Assembly: GCA_050433985.1 (NCBI GenBank)
Contig: JBNPWE010000001.1
Location: 62,001 to 126,000 of the forward strand
Direction: 5' to 3'
Length of the DNA: 64,000 nt
Source: JACIYW01 sp014359745
GTDB lineage: Bacteria; Pseudomonadota; Alphaproteobacteria; Rhodobacterales; Rhodobacteraceae
The notes beneath the pieces were generated by a model that did not search any database, was not told where the DNA came from, and saw only the letters and a list, made by a program, of their open reading frames with translations. The number at the start of each line of letters is the position of its first letter. Positions within the stretch are counted from its first letter, which is position 1. Positions 54,650 to 62,332 of this stretch are shown here, piece by piece. Both the position numbers and the translations under genes were made by a program.

Positions 54650-55756
54650 ATGTCCGAACGTAGCAACGATCAGACAACGGGCGCGCGGCGCATCGTGGTA
54701 TCCATCGACGCCATGAGCGGTGATCGCGGCCCATCGGCCGTGGTCGCCGCCATGGTGCATTCGGCGGAAAAGAACCCCGCCATCGGGTTCATCGTGCATG
54801 GCGACGAGGCGGTGCTGTCGCCGCTTCTGGCCCGGCGCAAGACGCTGGAGGGGCGGTGTGAAATCCGCCACGCGCCGCGCGTCGTCACCATGGAAGAAAA
54901 GCCAAGCCACGTTGTGCGCCACGGTCAGGGCACGTCGATGTGGGGCGCCATCGAATCGGTGCGCCTGGGCGAGGCGGGCGCGGTGGTATCCTGCGGCAAT
55001 ACCGGCGCGCTGATGGCCTTGTCGATGATCCGGCTGCGCCGCCTGCCGGGGGTAACGCGGCCCGCGATCGCGGTGCTTTGGCCATCGCGCAATCCGCAGG
55101 GGTTCAACGTGATGCTGGATGTCGGGGCCGATATCCGGGCCGAGGCGCAGGATCTGCTGAACTTTGCGATGATGGGCGCGTCCTATGCGCGCAACGGGCT
55201 GAACCTGGAACGGCCGCGCATCGGGTTGCTGAATGTCGGCACCGAAGAACACAAGGGCCGCGCCGAACTGAAAGCCGCCCATGACCTTATTCAGGTGGCG
55301 GCCCACGACGGGCAGTTCGATTTCGTCGGCTTTGTCGAAGGGGGCGACATTCCGTCCGACCGGGTGGATGTGATCGTGACCGACGGGTTTACCGGCAATG
55401 TGGCGATCAAGACCGGCGAAGGCACCGCGCGGATGATCAGCGATTTCCTGCGCGAGGCATTCAGCGCCACGCCGCTGTCGCGCATCGCGGCGCTGCTGGC
55501 CCTGACATCGCTGCGCCGGATGCAAAAGCGCATCGATCCGCGGCGGGTGAATGGCGGGGTGTTTCTGGGGCTGAACGGCACGGTTGTGAAATCGCACGGC
55601 AGCGCGGATGACACCGGCATCTCGGCGGCGATCAAGCTGGCGTTTCAACTGGCAGAATCGGGCTTTCTGACGCGGCTGGCGGCGCGGCTGGCATCCTCGG
55701 GCCCGGCTGGGCAAAGCCGCCCCGAAGACACAGACAATAACGGTGGGGGAGCATGA
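54650..55756 (+). CDS. plsX: Phosphate acyltransferase PlsX
   Basis: PlsX makes acyl-phosphate from acyl-ACP for phosphatidic acid synthesis. The 368-residue protein has SIDAMSGDRGPSAVV, SCGNTGALMALSMIRLRRL, LLNVGTEEHKG, VIVTDGFTGNVAIKT and NGTVVKSHGSAD, all family blocks. ATG 54650; the stop overlaps fabH by four bases. The last 20 residues are low-complexity. Confidence 0.97.
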   Translation: MSERSNDQTTGARRIVVSIDAMSGDRGPSAVVAAMVHSAEKNPAIGFIVHGDEAVLSPLLARRKTLEGRCEIRHAPRVVTMEEKPSHVVRHGQGTSMWGAIESVRLGEAGAVVSCGNTGALMALSMIRLRRLPGVTRPAIAVLWPSRNPQGFNVMLDVGADIRAEAQDLLNFAMMGASYARNGLNLERPRIGLLNVGTEEHKGRAELKAAHDLIQVAAHDGQFDFVGFVEGGDIPSDRVDVIVTDGFTGNVAIKTGEGTARMISDFLREAFSATPLSRIAALLALTSLRRMQKRIDPRRVNGGVFLGLNGTVVKSHGSADDTGISAAIKLAFQLAESGFLTRLAARLASSGPAGQSRPEDTDNNGGGA

Positions 55757-56724
55757 CAATACGCGCCGTGGTTCGGGGCGTCGGGCATTACCTGCCCGCG
55801 CGCGTCGTGGAGAACAGTGAATTTGCCGTATCGCTTGACACAAGCGATGAATGGATCCGGTCGCGATCAGGGATCGAACGACGGCATCTGGCCGAAAACG
55901 GGGAAACCACGTCTTCGATGGCGCTTGCGGCGGCGCGCGCGGCGCTGGCGGATGCGGGGCTTCAGCCCGATGATCTGGACGCGATCATCCTTGCCACATC
56001 GACCGCCGATTTCACCTTTCCCGCCGCCGCGACCATGGTGCAGGACGGGCTTGGCATGACGCGCGGTTTTGCCTTTGACGTGCAGGCGGTTTGCGCGGGG
56101 TTCGTGTTTGCGCTGGCCAATGCGAATGGCATGATCGTTTCGGGACAGGCGCGGCGGGTGCTGGTGATCGGGGCGGAAACCTTTTCGAAGCTGATGGACT
56201 GGACCGACCGAAGCACCTGCGTGCTGTTTGGCGACGGGGCTGGCGCGCTGATCCTTGAAGGGGACACGGGCACCGGCACCTCGGCCGACCGCGGCATCCT
56301 GTCAACCGACCTGAATTCCGACGGCCGCCTCCGCGACATCCTGCATGTCGATGGCGGGGTCTCGACCGGCACGATCGGGCATTTGCGCATGCAGGGCCGC
56401 GAAGTTTTCCGCCATGCCGTTGAAAAGCTGGCAAAAACCGCCGAGACCGCGCTGGAAAAAGCCGGGCTGGGCGCGGCCGATGTTGACTGGATCGTGCCGC
56501 ATCAGGCCAATCTGCGCATCATCAAGGCGACGGCGGCAAAGCTTGGCCTTGGCCTCGACAAGGTGGTGCTGACGGTTCAGGATCACGGCAACACCTCGGC
56601 GGCATCGATCCCGCTGGCGCTGTCGGTGGGCAAGGCGCGCGGACAGATCAAACCGGGCAATCTGGTGGTGATCGAGGCAATCGGCGGCGGCCTTGCCTGG
56701 GGATCGGTGGTTTTACGCTGGTAA
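55753..56724 (+). CDS. fabH: Beta-ketoacyl-ACP synthase III
   Basis: FabH starts fatty-acid synthesis by condensing acetyl-CoA with malonyl-ACP. The 323-residue thiolase-fold enzyme has its catalytic triad visible: Cys114 in DVQAVCAGFVFAL, His near 249 in VPHQANLRI, and Asn near 279 in HGNTSAASIPLA. It overlaps plsX by four bases. ihfA follows after 97 bases, a gap holding an IHF-consensus site. Confidence 0.97.
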   Translation: MTIRAVVRGVGHYLPARVVENSEFAVSLDTSDEWIRSRSGIERRHLAENGETTSSMALAAARAALADAGLQPDDLDAIILATSTADFTFPAAATMVQDGLGMTRGFAFDVQAVCAGFVFALANANGMIVSGQARRVLVIGAETFSKLMDWTDRSTCVLFGDGAGALILEGDTGTGTSADRGILSTDLNSDGRLRDILHVDGGVSTGTIGHLRMQGREVFRHAVEKLAKTAETALEKAGLGAADVDWIVPHQANLRIIKATAAKLGLGLDKVVLTVQDHGNTSAASIPLALSVGKARGQIKPGNLVVIEAIGGGLAWGSVVLRW

Positions 56725-56756
56725 GCCGCCGATTTCAGGGGATAACCGCCGCAAGA

Positions 56757-56769
56757 CAAGTCATTGATA
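56757..56769 (-). promoter_or_regulatory. IHF-consensus site upstream of ihfA
   Basis: The minus strand reads TATCAA-TGAC-TTG, an exact match to the IHF consensus WATCAA-N4-TTR. It ends next to a TTGACT at 56770-56775 and is 53 bases before the ihfA start, in an AT-rich patch. IHF autoregulation is the obvious inference. Confidence 0.5.
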
Positions 56770-56821
56770 TTGACTCGGAAAATCATTTCTTCCATCCTTC
56801 GTCCAAAGCAAGGGGGACGGG

Positions 56822-57124
56822 ATGAGCGAAAAGACATTGACGCGCATGGATCTGAGTGAGGCCGTTTTTCGCGAGGTCGGCCTGTCGCGCAATGAATCGG
56901 CCCAGCTTGTGGAAGGTGTGCTGCAACATATCTCCGATGCGCTGGCCTCGGGTGAAACGGTCAAGATTTCGTCGTTCGGAACGTTCTCGGTGCGCGACAA
57001 GGCGGCGCGGATCGGGCGCAACCCCAAGACCGGGGAAGAGGTGCCGATTCATCCGCGCAGGGTTCTGTCGTTCCGGCCATCGCATCTGATGAAGGATCGG
57101 GTGGCCAGCGGCGACCAGGGCTGA
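56822..57124 (+). CDS. ihfA: Integration host factor alpha subunit
   Basis: IHF is a DNA-bending heterodimer. The 100-residue protein begins with the alpha-subunit pattern LTRMDLSEAVFREVGLS, has SGETVKISSFGTFSVRDK, and the DNA-binding arm RIGRNPKTGEEVPIHPRRVLSF with the intercalating Pro in IGRNPKTG. ATG 56822 follows AGGGGGACGGG. A MerR gene begins eight bases after its stop. Confidence 0.96.
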   Translation: MSEKTLTRMDLSEAVFREVGLSRNESAQLVEGVLQHISDALASGETVKISSFGTFSVRDKAARIGRNPKTGEEVPIHPRRVLSFRPSHLMKDRVASGDQG

Positions 57125-57132
57125 GGCAGCGG

Positions 57133-57969
57133 ATGGAAAAGGCCCCCGACGCTTTTCGCACCATCAGCGAAGTGGCCGAGTGGCTGGAAACCCCCGCCCA
57201 TGTGCTGCGGTTCTGGGAAAGCCGGTTCGCGCAGATAAAGCCGGTGAAACGCGCCGGCGGGCGGCGTTATTACCGCCCCGATGACATGGCCTTGCTGGGC
57301 GGCATAAAGCATCTGTTGCACGATCAGGGCCTGACGATCCGCGGCGTTCAGAAGATACTGGCGGAACAGGGCGTGCGCCATGTTGCGGGCCTTTCGGGGG
57401 CCACGCCCGGCCCGGCGGGTGAAACAGCAGGGAACGAAACAGCCGTCATTGAACACGCCGCTACGCCCGAACCCGCGGCACAGCACGGGCCCGCGCACCC
57501 TGACGCAGCGGCTGGCGCGAGGCAGGAACAGGGAGCACCGGAACCGGGGGCATCCGAGCAGTTGGTCAAACCCGCCCAGCCGCCCGCCGAAACCCCGCCC
57601 AGCCCCCTGCAACCGGAGTTTTCCTTTGACCGGACGCCCCCCGCGACGGCGGGCGAAGGGGCCGAAGCAGACCCCGCCCCGGCACCCGCGCGCCCCCGAG
57701 ACGCCGAATCGCCCGGCGGGCACCCCAATCGCCCGGTCGACCCCGACGCGGGGCTGCCAGAACATGAGACGTACGACCACCCTGCCCAGTCCGACCCTGC
57801 CGGGCCCGACCACGACATGTCCGATCATGCCATGATTGCAACACGGCTGCGGGCCGGGGGGCGCATTGGCGCCGATGATCTGCCACAGGCGCGCGCCCTG
57901 GCGGCGCGGCTGGCGGCGCTTCGGCTGCGGCTGACGGGCGCCGGGGTTGGCGGATCACCGCGGGTGTGA
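57133..57969 (+). CDS. MerR family regulator with long disordered tail
   Basis: The protein has 278 residues. Residues 8-80 form a MerR-type winged helix (FRTISEVAEWLETPAHVLRF, WESRF, then GGRRYYRPDDMALLGGIKHLL), and TIRGVQKILAEQG follows. About 150 residues after that are Pro/Ala/Glu-rich low complexity, and the last 40 form a helix (ARALAARLAALRLRL). Conserved next to ihfA in this group; targets unknown. No metal-binding cysteines, so it is not a metal sensor. Confidence 0.9.
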   Translation: MEKAPDAFRTISEVAEWLETPAHVLRFWESRFAQIKPVKRAGGRRYYRPDDMALLGGIKHLLHDQGLTIRGVQKILAEQGVRHVAGLSGATPGPAGETAGNETAVIEHAATPEPAAQHGPAHPDAAAGARQEQGAPEPGASEQLVKPAQPPAETPPSPLQPEFSFDRTPPATAGEGAEADPAPAPARPRDAESPGGHPNRPVDPDAGLPEHETYDHPAQSDPAGPDHDMSDHAMIATRLRAGGRIGADDLPQARALAARLAALRLRLTGAGVGGSPRV

Positions 57970-58132
57970 TCGCGGTTGTGCCCGCCACCCCGCCGGATGA
58001 TTGCCGCGACGGGTTCAGGGGCAGGTTCGGGGGCGGGTTCGGGCGGGCCGATCCGGGGCCGTGCATCGGGGCCGAATTTTCTGCGCATTGCGTCTTGCCC
58101 CCGCGCGCAAATCTAGTATTGAAGGCGCGTGT

Positions 58133-58210
58133 CGGGCTGTGGCGCAGCCTGGTTAGCGCGTCCGTCTGGGGGACGGAAGGTCGTGAGTTCGAATCTCGCC
58201 AGCCCGACCA
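58133..58210 (+). tRNA. tRNA-Pro (anticodon GGG)
   Basis: Acceptor CGGGCTG pairs with CAGCCCG, the anticodon loop is CTGGGGG with GGG at 34-36, the T loop is TTCGAAT, and CCA is encoded at 58208-58210. A TAGTAT hexamer at about 58115 could be its -10. The stretch 57970-58132 before it contains only GGTTC/GGGG-rich sequence. Confidence 0.97.
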
Positions 58211-58215
58211 ATCGG

Positions 58216-58250
58216 AAACCGCCCGTGCCGCATCCCGGCGCGGGCGGTTT
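58216..58250 (+). terminator. Terminator-like stem-loop after tRNA-Pro
   Basis: AAACCGCCCG (58216-58225) pairs perfectly with CGGGCGGTTT (58241-58250) around a 15-base loop that can itself pair, and CGTTTGT follows. Strong candidate for ending the tRNA transcript. Confidence 0.7.
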
Positions 58251-58280
58251 CGTTTGTGACCATGACCGGGGGGGAAACCC

Positions 58281-59384
58281 GTGAAACATGATGGCCAGGG
58301 GGTGCTGCCCCTGCAACATATCCGCGCGATGATCGGCGCGGGGCAGATCAGCGCAGCGCACCCGATCGAGGACGCGCAGCTACAACCCGCCAGCCTTGAT
58401 CTGCGGCTGGGCAAGGTGGCCTACCGGGTGCGCGCCTCGTTTCTGGCCGGGGCGGGGGTGGACGGCGCCGGGCGCAGCGTGGCCGAGCGGCTGGAAGAAC
58501 TGGAGATGCACCGCGTTGACCTGACCGGCGGCGCGGTGCTGGAAAAGGGCTGTGTCTATGTCGTGCCGCTGATGGAACATCTGGCGTTGCCGGGCGATAT
58601 TTCCGCCGCGGCGAACGCCAAAAGCTCTACCGGGCGGCTGGATCTGCTGACACGCACCATCATCGACGGCGGCACCGAATTTGACCGCATTCCCGCCGGG
58701 CACACCGGCCCGCTTTATGCCGAGATCTGCCCGCGGTCGTTTTCGGTGCTGGTGCGGCCGGGGATGCGGCTCAACCAGATCCGGTTTCGGCGCGGGGCGG
58801 CGGTGCTCGATGACGCGGCCCTGCGGGCGCTGCACGCGCAGGAACCGCTGGTGGATGGCGACGCGCCGCTGATCTCGGACGGGATGGGGTTTTCGGTGGA
58901 TTTGCGCCCGGCGCAGGGCGATCTGCTGGGCTACCGGGCCAAACCACATTCCGGGGTGATCGATCTTGACCGGATCGGCCATTACCCGGCGCGCGATTTC
59001 TGGGAGGAATTGCGATCGGACGCGGGGCACCTGATCCTTGATCCCGGCGCCTTTTATATCCTCGTCAGCCGCGAGGCGGTGACGATCCCACCGGGCTTTG
59101 CCGCCGAAATGGCCCCCTATCTGGCCGTGGTCGGCGAATTCCGGGTGCATTACGCGGGGTTCTTCGATCCCGGTTTCGGCCATCGCGCGGCCGGGGGCGC
59201 GGGGGCGCGCGGCGTGCTGGAAGTGCGCTGTCACGAGGCGCCGTTCGTTCTGGAACACGGGCAGGTGGTGGGGCGGCTGGTTTATGAACGGATGGTCGAG
59301 GTGCCAGAGCGGCTGTATGGCGCGGGGATCGCGTCGAATTACCAGGGGCAGGGGTTGAAACTGTCCAAGCATTTCGCGGCGTAG
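58281..59384 (+). CDS. dcd: Long-form dCTP deaminase with two dUTPase-like domains
   Basis: Deaminates dCTP to dUTP for thymidylate supply. The 367-residue protein is about twice the usual Dcd length: the first dUTPase-like fold spans roughly 10-190 (QPASLDLRLGKVAYRVRASF, then ANAKSSTGRLDLLTR, and PRSFSVLVRPGMRLNQIRF) and the second spans 200-360 (SGVIDLDRIGHYPARDFW, DPGAFYILVSREAVTIPPGF, HYAGFFDPGFGH). This tandem form is typical of alphaproteobacteria. ATG 58281 follows GGGGGGAA. A perfect stem-loop follows the stop. Confidence 0.92.
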   Translation: MKHDGQGVLPLQHIRAMIGAGQISAAHPIEDAQLQPASLDLRLGKVAYRVRASFLAGAGVDGAGRSVAERLEELEMHRVDLTGGAVLEKGCVYVVPLMEHLALPGDISAAANAKSSTGRLDLLTRTIIDGGTEFDRIPAGHTGPLYAEICPRSFSVLVRPGMRLNQIRFRRGAAVLDDAALRALHAQEPLVDGDAPLISDGMGFSVDLRPAQGDLLGYRAKPHSGVIDLDRIGHYPARDFWEELRSDAGHLILDPGAFYILVSREAVTIPPGFAAEMAPYLAVVGEFRVHYAGFFDPGFGHRAAGGAGARGVLEVRCHEAPFVLEHGQVVGRLVYERMVEVPERLYGAGIASNYQGQGLKLSKHFAA

Positions 59385-59409
59385 CGGTTGCGCGCGGTTC
59401 AGGCCGTGG

Positions 59410-59436
59410 GAAGGTGCGCATTCATTGCGCACCTTC
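59410..59436. terminator. Perfect stem-loop between dcd and the GlcG-like gene
   Basis: GAAGGTGCGCA-TTCAT-TGCGCACCTTC has eleven perfect base pairs and a five-base loop. It lies between convergent genes and could terminate both; no U-run on either side. Confidence 0.65.
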
Positions 59437-59452
59437 GCGGCATCCGTTGGCC

Positions 59453-59881
59453 TCAATCCTCGGCGATCAGGCCCACTGCGGCAACACCGGCCTGAATGGC
59501 GATCACGTCATTGTCCGATGTGTCGCCGGTGGCCCCGACCGCCCCGATGATCGGGCCAGCCGCTTTTTCGCGCAGCAGAACACCGCCCGGCACCGGCACG
59601 ACCAGACCGCCCCAAAGCCCGTTCATCGCCGACATGAAATAATGCTGCGCCTCGGCCCGCGCCATCTGCGCGCGCCCGGCCATGCCCAGCATGACCGCGC
59701 CATGGGCCTTGCCGCGCGCCAGATCGAAACGCCCGGCGCTGGCGCCATCTTCGCGTTCGAACGCGATGACATGACCGCCCGCGTCCAGCACCACGACCGA
59801 CATCGGTTTCAACCCGATCTCGCGCGATTTTTCCAACGCGCCGCGAATGATCCCGCGCGCCTGTTCCAGTGTTACGCTCAT
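59453..59881 (-). CDS. GlcG/HbpS family protein
   Basis: A 142-residue GlcG/HbpS (DUF336) protein: LKPMSVVVLDAGGHVIAFERED, ARGKAHGAVMLGM, VPVPGGVLLREKAAGPIIGAVG and ATGDTSDNDVIAIQAG are the family blocks. Relatives sit in glycolate/glyoxylate operons or bind haem; enzymatic function is unproven. It lies 60 bases downstream of glcB on the same strand, supporting a glyoxylate-linked role. Confidence 0.9.
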   Translation of the reverse strand: MSVTLEQARGIIRGALEKSREIGLKPMSVVVLDAGGHVIAFEREDGASAGRFDLARGKAHGAVMLGMAGRAQMARAEAQHYFMSAMNGLWGGLVVPVPGGVLLREKAAGPIIGAVGATGDTSDNDVIAIQAGVAAVGLIAED

Positions 59882-59941
59882 CGGTTCCCCCTTTGGGTTT
59901 TCGTGTCTCCGGCGTGCCGCGATAGCTCCCTGCCCCGCCTG

Positions 59942-62101
59942 TCAGCCCGCCGCCTTCAGTTCCAGACGCCGCGCGTGCAGCACCGGTTCTGTATAGCCCG
60001 AGGGCTGTTCGCGCCCCTTGAATACCAGATCAGAGGCCGCCTTGAAGGCGATACTGTCAAAGCCTGGCGCCATGGGCCGGTAAAGCGGATCGCCCGCGTT
60101 CTGCCGATCGACCACGGCGGCCAACTTTTTCATCGCCGTCCTCACCTGATCTTGCGACACCACGCCATGGTGCAGCCAGTTGGCCAGCGCCTGGCTGGAG
60201 ATGCGGCAGGTGGCGCGGTCTTCCATCAGGCCCACGTCGTGGATGTCGGGTACCTTGGAACAGCCGACCCCCTGATCGATCCAGCGCACCACATAGCCAA
60301 GGATGCCCTGGGCGTTATTCTCGACCTCGGCGGTGATTTCCGCGTCAGACCAGTTGACGCCCGCCGCCAGCGGGATGGTCAGCAGATCCTTCAGCGTGCC
60401 GCGCGGCCCGCCTGCGGCGATTTCGTCCTGCCGTGCCAACACATCAACGCGGTGGTAATGCGTGGCGTGCAGCGTGGCCGCCGTGGGTGATGGCACCCAG
60501 GCGCAGGTGGCGCCCGCCTGCGGGTGGCCGATCTTGGCGGCCAGCATATCGGCCATCAGATCGGGCATCGCCCACATGCCCTTGCCGATTTGCGCGCGGC
60601 CCTTCAGCCCGCAGGCAAGCCCGATATCGACATTGCGATCCTCGTAGGATGCGATCCATACCGAATTCTTCATCTCGCCCTTGCGCACCATAGGCCCGGC
60701 TTCCATCGAGGTGTGAATCTCATCCCCGGTACGGTCAAGAAAGCCGGTGTTGATGAAGGCCACGCGGTGACGCGCCGCCCGGATACATTCCTTGAGGTTG
60801 GCCGAGGTGCGGCGTTCCTCATCCATGATGCCCAGTTTGACGGTGTATTGCGGCAGGCCCAGCGCCGCCTCGACGCGGGTGAAAATCTCATCAGCAAAGG
60901 CCACCTCTTCGGGGCCGTGCATCTTGGGTTTGACCACATAAACCGATCCGGTGGCCGAGTTGCGCGGGCCTGCGGTCTTTTTCAGATCGTGCATGGCGAT
61001 CAGGGTGGTGATCATGGCGTCCATCAGCCCCTCGCCCACCTCATGGCCGTCGCGGTCAAGGATGGCGGGGTTTGTCATCAGGTGGCCGACATTGCGCACC
61101 AGCATCAGCGCGCGCGCCTTCAGCGCGGCGGGGCTGCCATTCGCGGCCGTATAGGCGATGTCATCGTTCAGGGCGCGGGTAAAGGTGGTGCCGCCCTTGG
61201 AAACCGTTTCGGTCAGGTCGCCCTTCATCAGGCCCAGCCAGTTGGCATAGGCCAGCACCTTGTCTTCGGCATCGACGGCGGCGACCGAATCCTCGCAATC
61301 CATGATCGAGGTGATCGCCGATTCCAGCCGCACATCGGCGATATGGGCCGGATCGTCGCGACCGATGCTGTTTTGCGCGTCGATCACCACCGAGATATGC
61401 AGATTGTGGTTGCGCAGGATGATCTGATCGGGCGCGCCAGCATCGCCCACATGGCCGACGAAGCGATCGGCATTCGCCAGCCCGGTCTGCCCCGAAGCAT
61501 GGCGGACCACCAGCGCGCCGCCCGCAACCGACAAGCCCCGCACATCCGCCCAGCTTGCACCCGCCAGCGGCGCGGCCTCATCCAGAAAGCTGCGTGCCCA
61601 GGCGATCACCCGTTTGCCGCGCGCGGGGTCAAAGCCCTTGCCCGTGGGCAGATCGCCCAGCGCATCGGTGCCGTAAAGCGCGTCATAAAGGCTGCCCCAG
61701 CGCGCATTCGCGGCATTGAGCGCATAGCGCGCGTTCATGATCGGCACCACCAGTTGCGGGCCGGGCACGGTTGCCATCTCGGGGTCGGTATTGGTGGTTT
61801 CAATGGTGAAATCCGGCCCTTCGGGCACCAGATAGCCGATGTCGGACAGGAACGCGGCATAGGCTGCGGCATCGTGCGCCTGCCCGCGGCGCGCGATGTG
61901 CCATGCATCGATCTGTGCCTGCATTTTCTCGCGGGTGGCCAGCAGCGCGCGGTTTTTCGGGCCAAGGTCATGCACCAGCGCCGAGAATCCGGCCCAGAAC
62001 GCGCTTGCCGACACGTCCGTGCCCGGCAGGGCGGCGGATTCGATAAACCCGGCAAAATCGGCATCCACCAAAAGCCCATTTTTATCAACGCGCTGTGTCA
62101 T
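59942..62101 (-). CDS. glcB: Malate synthase G
   Basis: GlcB condenses glyoxylate with acetyl-CoA to malate. The 719-residue single-chain G-form has the catalytic region around SIMDCEDSVAAVDAEDK, VVKPKMHGPEEV, KLGIMDEERRTS, FINTGFLDRTGDEIHTSMEAG and IDQGVGCSKVPDIHDV, with the general-base Asp near LMEDRATCRISSQALANWL. Start at ATG 62101 with AAAGGACAGG upstream. The GlcG-like gene follows. No isocitrate lyase or glycolate oxidase in the window. Confidence 0.97.
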   Translation of the reverse strand: MTQRVDKNGLLVDADFAGFIESAALPGTDVSASAFWAGFSALVHDLGPKNRALLATREKMQAQIDAWHIARRGQAHDAAAYAAFLSDIGYLVPEGPDFTIETTNTDPEMATVPGPQLVVPIMNARYALNAANARWGSLYDALYGTDALGDLPTGKGFDPARGKRVIAWARSFLDEAAPLAGASWADVRGLSVAGGALVVRHASGQTGLANADRFVGHVGDAGAPDQIILRNHNLHISVVIDAQNSIGRDDPAHIADVRLESAITSIMDCEDSVAAVDAEDKVLAYANWLGLMKGDLTETVSKGGTTFTRALNDDIAYTAANGSPAALKARALMLVRNVGHLMTNPAILDRDGHEVGEGLMDAMITTLIAMHDLKKTAGPRNSATGSVYVVKPKMHGPEEVAFADEIFTRVEAALGLPQYTVKLGIMDEERRTSANLKECIRAARHRVAFINTGFLDRTGDEIHTSMEAGPMVRKGEMKNSVWIASYEDRNVDIGLACGLKGRAQIGKGMWAMPDLMADMLAAKIGHPQAGATCAWVPSPTAATLHATHYHRVDVLARQDEIAAGGPRGTLKDLLTIPLAAGVNWSDAEITAEVENNAQGILGYVVRWIDQGVGCSKVPDIHDVGLMEDRATCRISSQALANWLHHGVVSQDQVRTAMKKLAAVVDRQNAGDPLYRPMAPGFDSIAFKAASDLVFKGREQPSGYTEPVLHARRLELKAAG

Positions 62102-62142
62102 GTTCCTGTCCTTTACGTCGTGTCGCCGGTTTGGGCGATATA

Positions 62143-62186
62143 TGCATATGCACAGCATTAGAAAAAAAGTTTCCGATAGGCAACAA
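62143..62186 (-). promoter_or_regulatory. Candidate glcB promoter and operator
   Basis: Minus-strand TTGTTG (62186-62181) and TCTAAT (62162-62157) are 18 bases apart. A perfect ten-base palindrome TGCATATGCA lies at 62143-62152, just past the predicted transcript start, and a second inverted repeat CTGAC-CA-GTCAG is upstream at 62203-62214. Confidence 0.4.
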
Positions 62187-62332
62187 GCGGCGGTCAAGTT
62201 TTCTGACCAGTCAGGGCCTGCCGGGCCCTGCCGGGGTGGCGCTGGCACGGGTTCCGGCGCAATTGGGGCTGGCGCGCCTTGCGCGTGGCGATCAGCCGGT
62301 TACCTATGGGGGCAGGATAAAGGAGCCTTCAG

